A stretch of 64,000 bases of DNA from Enterovibrio qingdaonensis (GTDB lineage Bacteria; Pseudomonadota; Gammaproteobacteria; Enterobacterales; Vibrionaceae): assembly GCF_028683135.1 (NCBI RefSeq), contig NZ_JAJUBB010000004.1, forward strand, positions 62,001 through 126,000, given 5' to 3'. The notes under the pieces are model-generated. The model was given only the letters and a program-made list of their open reading frames with translations, made no database searches and was not told where the DNA came from. Positions 1 through 7,420 of the stretch are shown one piece after another. Position 1 is the first letter of the stretch, and each line of letters begins with the position of its first letter. A program made the translations under genes and the position numbers.

Positions 1-81
1 GTCATGGCGTGTGTATTCAACCCGCCTATCACAGGACAAGAGGTGCATGACGAAAACGGCGTTTATCCGCTGGTCGACTAA
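1..81 (+). CDS. ectC: L-ectoine synthase EctC, C-terminal fragment (5' end outside window)
   Basis: Only the last 26 codons are present, read from base 1 in frame to a TAA at 79-81. The tail contains VFNPPITGQEVHDENGVYPL, which matches the conserved C-terminus of EctC, the cupin-type enzyme that closes N-gamma-acetyldiaminobutyrate to ectoine. The aspartokinase gene starts 68 bases downstream in the same direction, which is the usual ectABC-ask order in marine gammaproteobacteria. The call therefore rests on the short C-terminal match plus context. Confidence 0.85.
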   Translation, partial: VMACVFNPPITGQEVHDENGVYPLVD

Positions 82-149
82 TCCCACCTCATGGGGAGCC
101 TTTCGCTCCCCATCTGTTATCCGCTTTCGCTCATGTAAAGGATTTACTC

Positions 150-1565
150 ATGACTTATACCGTTGAAAAAATCGGTGGTACGTCAATGTCGGCGTATAAC
201 GCCGTACTGAACAATATATTTCTACGCCCTGAATCGCCTTATAACCGCGTGTTTGTTGTCTCTGCTTACGGCGGCATTACCGATGCGCTATTGGAAAGTA
301 AACGCAATGGCGATCCGGGAATATATCAACTTGTGGCTAAACGAGATGATGGCTGGATTGATGCGTTTACCGCGCTTAAAAAACGCTTGGTCAGTATTAA
401 CGCTGAAATTTTCGAAGACACCGTAAGTCGCACTCGTGCAGACAAATACATCGCCGCACGTCTGGATGATGCCCAAAACTGTATCACGAACATTTTGGCG
501 ACCTGCAAATACGGACAGTTCACGCTCCGCCAGTACTTGCCACAAATTCGCGAGTTTCTCTCTTCCATCGGTGAAGCGCACAGTGCCTACAACACAGCAC
601 TAAAACTGAAATCGCTCGGCATCAATGCCCGATTCGTTGATCTATCCAGTTGGGACGACAAGCTTTCAGGCAATCTTGACCAAGTGATCACCAGTGCGTT
701 CGCCGACATAGATGTGAAAAACGAGCTTCCCATCGTGACGGGGTATTCGTACTGTGACGAAGGTTTAATGAAAACCTATGATCGCGGTTACAGCGAAATG
801 ACCTTCAGTCGCATTGCGAGCATTACCTCTGCAGATATCGCGATTATCCATAAAGAATACCATTTGAGCAGCGCCGACCCACGTATCGCCGGGCCTGAGA
901 ACGTGCTGCCTATAGGTCAAACAAACTTTGATGTGGCCGATCAACTGGCAAATCTCGGTATGGAAGCGATTCATCCAAATGCCGCTTCTGGCTTGCGTCA
1001 GGCAAACATTCCGCTGCAAATCAAAAACACCTTCGAACCCGAGCACAAAGGTACGCTGATCTCGCAGCAGTACGCACCGAAGACAGAAAAAATCGAGATT
1101 ATCGCGGGTAAAAATAAGGTCTTTGCGCTGCAAATCTTTGATCAGGCTATGGTCGGTCAGGTGGATAACGTCGGCTACGAAATGATGGAAATCATTTACG
1201 AAGAGCGCGTAAGCCTGATCGGTAAAGAGATGAACGCCAACTCCATCACTTACTACCTGAGCGGCGCGACAAAGAACCTCAATCAATTACTTTACCGTGC
1301 AGAGAAACGCTTCCCCAACTCGACCATCGCAAAGCACATGGTGGCGTTGATTTCAGCTATCGGTGCTGAAATAAACACCAACACCACACTCAGCAAGGGT
1401 GTGCTTGCATTAATGAGTCACGACATTGCCCCCATTGCCGTTCACTCATCCATGCGCAATGTAAACGTGCAGTTTGTGGTGAAAGACGACATGTATGAGA
1501 ACGCTATTCGCGCATTACATGAAGCCTTCTTTACGAGAGAAACGGTAACCAAGCAGATTGCGTAA
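150..1565 (+). CDS. ask: Aspartate kinase of the ectoine type (Ask_Ect)
   Basis: This enzyme phosphorylates L-aspartate, the first step towards aspartate semialdehyde and then ectoine. The N-terminus carries the kinase motif KIGGTSM (residues 7-13), and a RGYSEMTF segment follows in the middle of the catalytic domain. The last ~150 residues look like the tandem ACT regulatory region. At 471 residues it has the length of the dedicated ectoine-operon kinases, which are thought to escape the lysine/threonine feedback seen in housekeeping aspartokinases. It follows ectC directly and is followed by a strong terminator, so it is the last gene of the operon. Expression is expected to be osmotically controlled from a promoter upstream of the window. 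Confidence 0.92.
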   Translation: MTYTVEKIGGTSMSAYNAVLNNIFLRPESPYNRVFVVSAYGGITDALLESKRNGDPGIYQLVAKRDDGWIDAFTALKKRLVSINAEIFEDTVSRTRADKYIAARLDDAQNCITNILATCKYGQFTLRQYLPQIREFLSSIGEAHSAYNTALKLKSLGINARFVDLSSWDDKLSGNLDQVITSAFADIDVKNELPIVTGYSYCDEGLMKTYDRGYSEMTFSRIASITSADIAIIHKEYHLSSADPRIAGPENVLPIGQTNFDVADQLANLGMEAIHPNAASGLRQANIPLQIKNTFEPEHKGTLISQQYAPKTEKIEIIAGKNKVFALQIFDQAMVGQVDNVGYEMMEIIYEERVSLIGKEMNANSITYYLSGATKNLNQLLYRAEKRFPNSTIAKHMVALISAIGAEINTNTTLSKGVLALMSHDIAPIAVHSSMRNVNVQFVVKDDMYENAIRALHEAFFTRETVTKQIA

Positions 1566-1592
1566 CATTCGCGCACGACTCGGCCAATGAGC

Positions 1593-1625
1593 AAAAAGCC
1601 AGCGTTTAAAATCGCTGGCTTTTTT
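1593..1625 (+). terminator. Intrinsic terminator of the ectoine operon
   Basis: The arms AGCCAGCG (1597-1604) and CGCTGGCT (1613-1620) form a perfect stem, with A residues before and a T run after. It sits 28 bases after the ask stop codon. Confidence 0.88.
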
Positions 1626-1784
1626 CTGTTTACCGCTCTATTCCAATTCGGGAATTAAAACAAAATAAAACACTCTCAAAACCCATCCATCAGCCAAAAT
1701 ATTTCTTTTTATAACATAGACATATGAGGATTTTTATTATATTTATCCCCGCGCATTATATATTTATAGATATGAGGTTAGTGC

Positions 1785-2588
1785 GTGAAAGTAACACCAT
1801 TTGGAAAAGCCAGTGCGCTTGCATTGAGCACACTCTTGCTGGTTGCCTGTGAGAGCGAAGATGAAAAAGCCAAAACAGAGTCTGTTGATGACCAAAAGCT
1901 TCTAAGCCTAGTTCAACAAACTAACCATTCAAGCGGCTTCCCACCAATTTTCAGCGATAGGCTGTGGGGAACAGAATATGTTCAACAGGGAACCGTCCGT
2001 TTTGATACCACCGATCAAATCCCACTTTATTACGTATCAATTGACGGTGCTAACCCGCCCGCTGTCATTGCCAATGCAGTCGCGTCGATGGAAGCTCGTC
2101 TAGGTGACATCTTTACCGATTTCACTCTGATTGCTGAAGACCTTACGGTTTACCGCGATGAGAGCAAATTGCCAGAAAACGTATACAACGGTAAGTTCAA
2201 CGCGGAAACCTTCAAAAACAATCACGGTATCGTGGGTGGATTGGTTATCGCCGAAGGTACAGGTTTCTACAGCAAGCAATATGGCGACAATCCGCAATCT
2301 ATGTGTGCGAATGCCGCTATCGAACCTTACAACGGCAGTCTAGCTCTGGTCGTTGACCCAGCCACGGCGACATATTCCAGCGAAACCCTTCTTTGGGCAA
2401 ACATGGGTAATGGCCAATGTACCTGGGACAGCGACATTGTTATTCACGAAATGGCGCACGCTATGGGTATGTTTAATCACCTCGACGGCTATTTCGGTTC
2501 GTGGAGCACCACCGCTATGGATGTGCTTGATACGATTTATGGAAATCCGGCAGGTACGGCGTTTTCTTCGCTAGTGCCACAACGCTAA
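1785..2588 (+). CDS. Putative lipoprotein with metzincin-like zinc protease motif
   Basis: The start is a GTG preceded by a TGAGG-like site. The N-terminus is a lipoprotein signal (LLLVAC), so the mature protein should be anchored from Cys22. Near the C-terminus is HEMAHAMGMFNH (residues 221-232), an HExxHxxG zinc-binding helix whose third histidine lies one position later than the classic metzincin spacing. It is followed by LDGYFG and a possible Met-turn segment (TAMDVL). Very few residues follow the motif, so the catalytic domain is C-terminal and compact. Zinc binding and peptidase activity are inferred from the motif alone, and the substrate is unknown. The gene stands alone between two terminators. 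Confidence 0.6.
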   Translation: MKVTPFGKASALALSTLLLVACESEDEKAKTESVDDQKLLSLVQQTNHSSGFPPIFSDRLWGTEYVQQGTVRFDTTDQIPLYYVSIDGANPPAVIANAVASMEARLGDIFTDFTLIAEDLTVYRDESKLPENVYNGKFNAETFKNNHGIVGGLVIAEGTGFYSKQYGDNPQSMCANAAIEPYNGSLALVVDPATATYSSETLLWANMGNGQCTWDSDIVIHEMAHAMGMFNHLDGYFGSWSTTAMDVLDTIYGNPAGTAFSSLVPQR

Positions 2589-2608
2589 TTTGCTCCAAGA
2601 AGCACCAT

Positions 2609-2646
2609 TAGTGACCCCGACTTCTATGTTGGGGTCACTATTCTTC
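2609..2646 (+). terminator. Likely terminator of the lipoprotein gene
   Basis: A 10-bp perfect inverted repeat, TAGTGACCCC (2609-2618) and GGGGTCACTA (2631-2640), is followed by a short T-rich stretch. It starts 20 bases after the stop codon at 2588. Confidence 0.6.
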
Positions 2647-2791
2647 CAAGCTCCGAAACCCGTCTGCTTCATCATCATGTGAACTTAAAGTCTCACAAGT
2701 CTGCGAAGGCAAATGCACGAAAGAATGAAGCCTTGTTTATTTCTACACTAGGTTGGCGAATACTCCACATCAAACTCTGCCACAACTTCTT

Positions 2792-3142
2792 TTACATCCA
2801 TTGAATTATCACCGTGGCTTTCTCGTTTAGTTTTCCGGCCTCAACCAGCAACGTAACCGCTTCAGACTCATCACCGTCACAGTCCACTAACGCGTTATCA
2901 AATTCAGTTTGTGTAACGTAATAGGTTGTCCACTCTTTGGCGATACAATGTATCCGACGCTCTCTTTCAATATACACGCGGTCATTATCCGGTGTGATTT
3001 CCACTTGGCTGGAAAGGAGGTCACCCAGCAGAATTTGCGCCTTGTCTATCGTGTCAGAGTCAAACACGACGCCATGCGACAGTAAGTCTTCAAATGCAGC
3101 GTGGGTAGCATGTTCAATAGCAAGTCTAGAGAGCGTTTTCAT
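2792..3142 (-). CDS. Hypothetical acidic protein, 116 residues
   Basis: The ATG has an excellent ribosome binding site, AAGGAGAAG, a few bases upstream on the minus strand. I do not recognise the family. The protein is soluble and acidic, without signal peptide or membrane segment. It has a helical N-terminal half (ATHAAFEDLLSHGVVFDSDT) and a CDGDE patch around residue 90. No neighbour suggests a role; both flanking genes are on the opposite strand. The good binding site and plausible composition support a real gene. Confidence 0.6.
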   Translation of the reverse strand: MKTLSRLAIEHATHAAFEDLLSHGVVFDSDTIDKAQILLGDLLSSQVEITPDNDRVYIERERRIHCIAKEWTTYYVTQTEFDNALVDCDGDESEAVTLLVEAGKLNEKATVIIQWM

Positions 3143-3615
3143 TAAGTCTTCTCCTTGCTTGAAAATGATGCAGATAATTAAGGCGCGATTGCTTTAAAGA
3201 AGTGTATTCAAAAATGTCTGACGTGATCGTGCGGTAGGTAACGAAGTTTAATTTCAGCGTTAACCGCCATAGAGGCCATTCGCCGCTTTTCTGTGCCCCC
3301 TGCCAATATAAACAAGAGCGAGACTCACGTTTACGGGCAATTCGTTAAGTTACAGTCTCTTGAGCACGCGAAGTAGTTTGAGTAAGTTCCAAGTCTGAAC
3401 GAACGTTGCTTCTCCATGATTGACACCCACAGGCGTCGCATCATTCGTATGCAAACCTTGCACGGATGTTTTTGCATACAGATTTATGGCAGAGTTAATA
3501 AAACTTAAAAATCATATGGTAAGTCACGATTAAAGCACAGTGACTTGTTTTTAGAGGACACTTTAGGTGTCTAATACACTGTTAGCTTTTAGTTGAAGTA
3601 GGAAGACTCCAAAGA
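3143..3615. other. 473-bp gene-free stretch with inverted repeats
   Basis: No coding sequence with a ribosome binding site was found. It holds a 9-bp perfect inverted repeat, GTATGCAAA (3447-3455) and TTTGCATAC (3471-3479), with a 15-base loop. Just before the next gene are nested short repeats: GACAC/GTGTC at 3557-3561 and 3567-3571, inside ACAGTG (3537-3542) and CACTGT (3576-3581). Neither is followed by a T run, so they are more likely operator or recombination-type structures than terminators. Confidence 0.4.
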
Positions 3616-3968
3616 ATGACCAAAGCTCGTTGTCCAAATTGTAACTCTAGAACACCAGAGCTTCCTGAATCAGGGATTTGCAATCAGTGTGGCAGTTTCT
3701 CAACGGATTGGTTCATATATGATTGGCCAATTTTTGTTAGGTTCAAACGGTTTCACGTTGTACTTAACTGGATTGTATTGGTTATGGTTTTTTTTCGCTA
3801 TTAGGAAATATGTACTTTGGTATGGCGAGTTTAGGCTTATGGATAGCCTCGTTGTTCTCTTTCCCTGCCATATATGATTTATCTAATTCGTATAAAGCAC
3901 TCAAGAGTGAATCGAACTATCAAGGGCATAGGTCTAAGGATATAACTTCTTGGATTCCCTTGATATAG
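3616..3968 (+). pseudogene. Zinc-ribbon membrane protein interrupted by a frameshift at a T8 run
   Basis: The first part encodes a zinc ribbon with two Cys pairs, CPNC (6-9) and CNQC (22-25), then a hydrophobic stretch, and stops at 3802-3804. A -1 shift at the eight-T run (3788-3795) continues into an open frame to TAG at 3966-3968. That continuation encodes a second hydrophobic helix (MASLGLWIASLFSFPAIYDL) and a polar tail. The joined product would be about 117 residues with an N-terminal zinc ribbon and two membrane helices. The zero frame reads GTT TTT TTT C, a perfect slippery heptamer, so programmed -1 frameshifting is possible, as is a broken gene or a homopolymer sequencing error. The frame between residues 40 and 60 is also hydrophobic in the third reading frame, so a second indel cannot be ruled out. 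Confidence 0.55.
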
Positions 3969-4117
3969 CGAGCTAAGTAGCGCATTACCATTTACTCGTG
4001 GCGAGTTTTTTCACAGAAACTCTGTGATTCAGGCGTTTCGATCAACTTGGGCTTGTAAACGCCCGTTGTTTAAACGTTATGGTCCGATCCACACGAATAA
4101 TTACATGGAGAGTAAAT

Positions 4118-4519
4118 ATGTCGGAAACTATAGGGTTACATCATCTCGGTTTATCTGTAGATGATTTGGAAGCGAGTAAATCGTTTTTTGTCGAAGTCCT
4201 TGGTTGGCAAGAATCTGGCTACGACTCTTCTTACCCACGAACAGCCGTATCAGATGGCACGTTACGTCTAACTCTCTGGCAAGTCGACAATCGCTTAGGT
4301 GGTGCCAAGTTTGACCGTAAGAAAAATGTAGGCCTCCATCACCTGGCCATTCAAGTTGCGTCTGAATCAAAGCTTGATGAGCTATATCGAAAAATCGCCG
4401 ACCATCCAAAATGTACCATTGAGTTTGCCCCAGAACTCCTTTCAGGCGGCCCACGTAAACACATGATGTTTAATGAACCATCGGGGTTAAGGGTGGAATT
4501 AATTTGGCAAGGTGTCTAG
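4118..4519 (+). CDS. VOC-superfamily (glyoxalase/bleomycin-resistance-like) protein
   Basis: The protein has 133 residues if started at the ATG at 4118, which has GGAG seven bases upstream; an in-frame ATG at 4079 lacks such a site. It shows the paired beta-alpha-beta-beta-beta layout of the vicinal oxygen chelate fold. LHHLGLSVDDLEASKSFF begins the first half and LHHLAIQV the second, and the protein ends on FNEPSGLRVELIW, where the Glu is a usual metal ligand. Candidate metal ligands are the His residues at the start of each half and the C-terminal Glu. Single-domain VOC proteins may be dioxygenases, isomerases or binding proteins, and the substrate cannot be told. It lies among small accessory genes. 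Confidence 0.8.
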   Translation: MSETIGLHHLGLSVDDLEASKSFFVEVLGWQESGYDSSYPRTAVSDGTLRLTLWQVDNRLGGAKFDRKKNVGLHHLAIQVASESKLDELYRKIADHPKCTIEFAPELLSGGPRKHMMFNEPSGLRVELIWQGV

Positions 4520-4574
4520 TAAGTAAAATAGTGCCGACAGTGATGATGCGTGTTGACGGCTATTCCCAGAGTAA

Positions 4575-5177
4575 ATGAAAAATGGCGATTGTGTATTGAG
4601 CTTACCCATGACTAAGCACCTTGCTTTTATTCTTCTTTTTGTAGCTACATTCATATCAAAAGGCGTATTTGCCTCTTTTGATAGCGGATATGAAAAGCCA
4701 ATAATTGCTGCGCTTAACGATTTCCAAGCAGGAAAGTATTCCGATGCGAGATTGGCAATAACGCAGGTACTTGAACAGTATCCTGATGAGCCTAGGGTGT
4801 TATTTTGGTGTGGGATGCTCTACGTCAGTGATGGGGAAAGCATTACCAATCGACATAATTTCGATATTGGTATCGATTGTTTGAAAAAATCACTTTCCCT
4901 AGACCCATTTTTCAATGATGCATGGGGTGTGCTTCTTTCTTCGTTAGTGGAGGCGGGTGAGTATAGTAAAGCAGTTATGGAATTTGAGAGACTTTGGGAG
5001 ATAAGAGAGCTCCCAAAGAATGACGTTATTTGGACTGCGTTATTTATTGTTCATCCGGCATACATCAACTTAGGAATGAAAAAGGCGTTGGCTGATCATT
5101 ATCAGCAGCTATTGGATTATGGCATTGTCGATGATGAACTGCAGTCAAAGTATGAACATTTGGAAAGTAGTCAATGA
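4575..5177 (+). CDS. Secreted TPR-repeat protein, function unknown
   Basis: The 200-residue protein has an N-terminal signal-like helix. A start at 4608 would give a cleaner signal peptide (MTKHLAFILLFVATF, ending SKGVFA), so 4608 may be the true start; neither ATG has a strong binding site. The mature part contains helical pairs typical of tetratricopeptide repeats, for example FQAGKYSDARLAITQVLEQY and the following DCLKKSLSLDPFFNDAW and LVEAGEYSKAVMEFERLW. TPRs mediate protein contacts, here probably in the periplasm. No partner gene is adjacent. Confidence 0.65.
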   Translation: MKNGDCVLSLPMTKHLAFILLFVATFISKGVFASFDSGYEKPIIAALNDFQAGKYSDARLAITQVLEQYPDEPRVLFWCGMLYVSDGESITNRHNFDIGIDCLKKSLSLDPFFNDAWGVLLSSLVEAGEYSKAVMEFERLWEIRELPKNDVIWTALFIVHPAYINLGMKKALADHYQQLLDYGIVDDELQSKYEHLESSQ

Positions 5178-5466
5178 CTACAAGGGGTAAACCATTTCTG
5201 ATGATTTGAAACACGCCTCCTGATCTACCCAATTTCAGCTTATCCCAACCACAACACAGTGCATTCTTTACAGCATCAACGAGAGAGCCAATCTACCCCG
5301 TTTCCCCACTTCCACCCTGCGCATTTTCTTTAAATTGCAACGTTTACCCTATTTTCACTGATGTAAAGTGTCACATGTCTTTGTGAGGTAACTCGCAGAG
5401 AATCAATACTTTCAACACGACAAAAACCTTTTACGTGTTGCGGAACAAAAAGTTAAGGACAGACAA

Positions 5467-5799
5467 ATGAAAAAACTGATTCTAGGTAGTGCATTTTTGG
5501 CTTCTTTGGGGATGTTCAGCGTTTCAAGCTACGCGGCAGATACCAAGATCATTAGCGAAGAAGCGGCAATAAAAGCAGCACTTGCAGAAGTGGGCGTTGA
5601 AGTACTGGGTATTCGTTTCGACAAGCCTGATTCGCAATGGGATGTGTTTGTACGCTCTGGCGAGCAAGCTTATGAAGTAGAAGTGGATGCTGTTAGCGGC
5701 AAAATCGTCGCGGCAGAAAAAGAAAGCCTGGCGGAAATTAAAGCGGAGCTTTCAGGCGATCTTTCCCATGAAGGAGTGGTAGGCGACACCGACAAATAA
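5467..5799 (+). CDS. Periplasmic PepSY-domain protein
   Basis: The protein has 110 residues with a Sec signal peptide (MKKLILGSAFLASLGMFSVS, cleavage near SYAA). The rest is a single PepSY-like domain: an alpha helix (EEAAIKAALAEVGVEVLG) followed by strands with YEVEVDAVSGKIV, the hallmark of the family. PepSY proteins are thought to inhibit peptidases or bind peptides or metal in the periplasm. In many proteobacteria small PepSY genes sit beside two-component systems, but none is next to this one. A terminator follows, so it is a single-gene unit. Confidence 0.82.
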   Translation: MKKLILGSAFLASLGMFSVSSYAADTKIISEEAAIKAALAEVGVEVLGIRFDKPDSQWDVFVRSGEQAYEVEVDAVSGKIVAAEKESLAEIKAELSGDLSHEGVVGDTDK

Positions 5800-5836
5800 T
5801 GAAAGCCAACCTGACAGTGCTTTCCTTTCAATAAAC

Positions 5837-5858
5837 CACGTTTCTCAACGTGTTTTTT
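5837..5858 (+). terminator. Intrinsic terminator after the PepSY gene
   Basis: CACGTT (5837-5842) pairs with AACGTG (5847-5852) around a TCTC loop, followed by six T residues. Confidence 0.8.
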
Positions 5859-5891
5859 GTATTTTAAGTCCCTAGAATGCATTCGAAAGAG

Positions 5892-6194
5892 TTAGTTGCT
5901 CTCTGCCCACCAAATCTTACCTTTGCTCTTAAATAACGCTTTTTGGCAGACTGAACAAACATGCTTTTGGCGTGGGTCACCGTCGGTAGTAACAGGAACA
6001 ATGTCAACCGTGTCCGACCCGCAGGAAAAACAGGTTACGCATTTCACGTCGTCTGTTTCACACTCGGGGTGATCGTCAAGGTATTCCTCAAAAGAGGGGA
6101 GTTTTTTCCACTCATCATCTTGCGGTTTGGAGTAAACAACGAAATAGAAGAAAAGAACAAGACCGATACCGACAACAACAGACAACAGATCCAC
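5892..6194 (-). CDS. Small membrane-anchored zinc-ribbon protein
   Basis: The start is GTG, preceded by AAGGAG on the minus strand. One hydrophobic helix at the N-terminus (residues 2-21, DLLSVVVGIGLVLFFYFVVY) should anchor the protein in the inner membrane. The cytoplasmic part has two Cys pairs, CFSC (residues 55-58) and CSVC (80-83), forming a zinc-ribbon-like knuckle. Length is 100 residues. I do not recognise a named family. It shares the zinc-ribbon-plus-membrane-helix theme with the broken gene at 3616-3968 but in the reverse order, and the sequences are not obviously related. Confidence 0.65.
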   Translation of the reverse strand: MDLLSVVVGIGLVLFFYFVVYSKPQDDEWKKLPSFEEYLDDHPECETDDVKCVTCFSCGSDTVDIVPVTTDGDPRQKHVCSVCQKALFKSKGKIWWAESN

Positions 6195-6292
6195 AGCGAC
6201 TCCTTGTTGAAATCCGATTGCTAAACCGCATTTGCTTAAGCCGCCAAAAATGGGGGGTCAAGCCAATTGATGAGAATATCCATTGTATAGAA

Positions 6293-6319
6293 AACGGGCT
6301 CAACATCTGTGAGCCCGTT
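6293..6319 (-). terminator. Probable terminator of the dehydrogenase gene
   Basis: A 10-bp perfect stem, AACGGGCTCA (6293-6302) and TGAGCCCGTT (6310-6319), lies 24 bases beyond the stop codon of the minus-strand gene at 6344. On that strand it is followed by TTCTAT, a weak U tract. Confidence 0.55.
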
Positions 6320-6343
6320 CGTGCATATCTGACTTATTTAAAA

Positions 6344-7216
6344 CTATTTTTTGTTCGCTTTGATAAGGACCGAGGTATCCATGCGACCCAGACCTCTTTG
6401 TTGCAGTTCGGCGTACTTACTATCGACGTTTTTCGTCAGTGCTAAGTCCAAACCATGACGTGCTGCTTCGTCTAAACAAATGCCCAAATCTTTGCGCATC
6501 CAATCAATGGCGAAACCAAAGTCAAACTTGTCTTCTGCCATTGTCACGGCGCGGTTTTCCATCTGCCATGAACCTGCGGCACCGTGTTTCAGCACGTTAG
6601 TCACTTGCTCGATGTTCAGACCAGATGCTTGGGCAAGAATAATGGCTTCGCTTAAGCCTTGCAGAATGCCACCGATGCAGATTTGATTAACCATTTTACA
6701 ACGCTGGCCTTGGCCGTTCTCACCCAGTAAAACGGATGATTTCGCGAAAGCATCAATCACGGGTTTTGCTTTTTCAAAAGCCGCTTCGCTGCCACCACAC
6801 ATCACAGTCAACACGCCATTTTCAGCACCCGCTTGGCCGCCTGATACAGGCGCATCAATAAAACTCACGCCTTTTTCCGCACACGCTTTTGCCAGTTCTT
6901 CTGCCAACTCGGCAGAGGTGGTGGTGTGGTCGACAAGAATGCTGCCCGGCTTCATGGAGGCAAGCACACCGTCGTCGCCGTAGATCACGCTACGCACGTC
7001 GTTGTCATTACCCACACACACAAACACGAATTCACAATCCTTCGCTGCTTCTCTTGGTGTCAACGCATGTGCGCCACCATGTTGCTCTGTCCACGCTTGT
7101 GCACGTGTGGCTGTGCGGTTGTAAACCGTCGTATCGAACCCTGCGCGAAGGAGGTGGCCTGCCATTGGGAAACCCATAACACCCAGACCGACAAATGCGA
7201 CTTTTTTGTTTTCCAT
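6344..7216 (-). CDS. NAD(P)-dependent beta-hydroxyacid dehydrogenase (3-hydroxyisobutyrate dehydrogenase family)
   Basis: The start at 7216 is chosen because GGAGG lies just upstream; a further in-frame ATG at 7243 has no such support. The protein has 290 residues. The Rossmann motif GLGVMG is at residues 10-15, the substrate loop DAPVSGG at 121-127, and the catalytic lysine is K174 in GQGQRCKMVNQ. Members oxidise or reduce small beta-hydroxyacids such as 3-hydroxyisobutyrate, tartronate semialdehyde or sulfolactaldehyde, and the substrate here is not decided by sequence. It is divergent from a MocR regulator with a palindrome between them, which suggests the regulator controls it and that its substrate may connect to amino-acid or vitamin B6 metabolism. 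Confidence 0.85.
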   Translation of the reverse strand: MENKKVAFVGLGVMGFPMAGHLLRAGFDTTVYNRTATRAQAWTEQHGGAHALTPREAAKDCEFVFVCVGNDNDVRSVIYGDDGVLASMKPGSILVDHTTTSAELAEELAKACAEKGVSFIDAPVSGGQAGAENGVLTVMCGGSEAAFEKAKPVIDAFAKSSVLLGENGQGQRCKMVNQICIGGILQGLSEAIILAQASGLNIEQVTNVLKHGAAGSWQMENRAVTMAEDKFDFGFAIDWMRKDLGICLDEAARHGLDLALTKNVDSKYAELQQRGLGRMDTSVLIKANKK

Positions 7217-7308
7217 AATTTGCTCCTCCTTCACCTGTTCCAACTAGAAAGCGTATCGATTAACACTTTTTCATTATATTGCCAATGTAGTGTGACTATA
7301 ATTGCATC

Positions 7309-7326
7309 CATTGACATATGTCAATG
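7309..7326. promoter_or_regulatory. Perfect 18-bp palindrome, candidate MocR operator
   Basis: CATTGACATATGTCAATG reads the same on both strands. It lies in the 204-bp gap between the divergent dehydrogenase and MocR genes, 93 bases from one start and 95 from the other, so it could serve both promoters. Confidence 0.55.
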
Positions 7327-7420
7327 TAAAGATCGGCTCTATTTAAACTATTTCAAAACGATGTAAATATCGTCATAATCTCTTTAATACATAAGGTTAT
7401 TCGCAGGAAGGGTATACAGT

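Noticed and set aside
3537-4080. Possible integron cassette around the broken zinc-ribbon gene and the VOC gene
   Set aside because: CACTGTTAGC near 3576 and AAACGTTATGG near 4070 recall attC ends, and GGCGTTT/AAACGCC pairs lie at about 4033-4069. But the GTTRRRY core does not fit properly, no matching R'' site was found, and no integrase is present.
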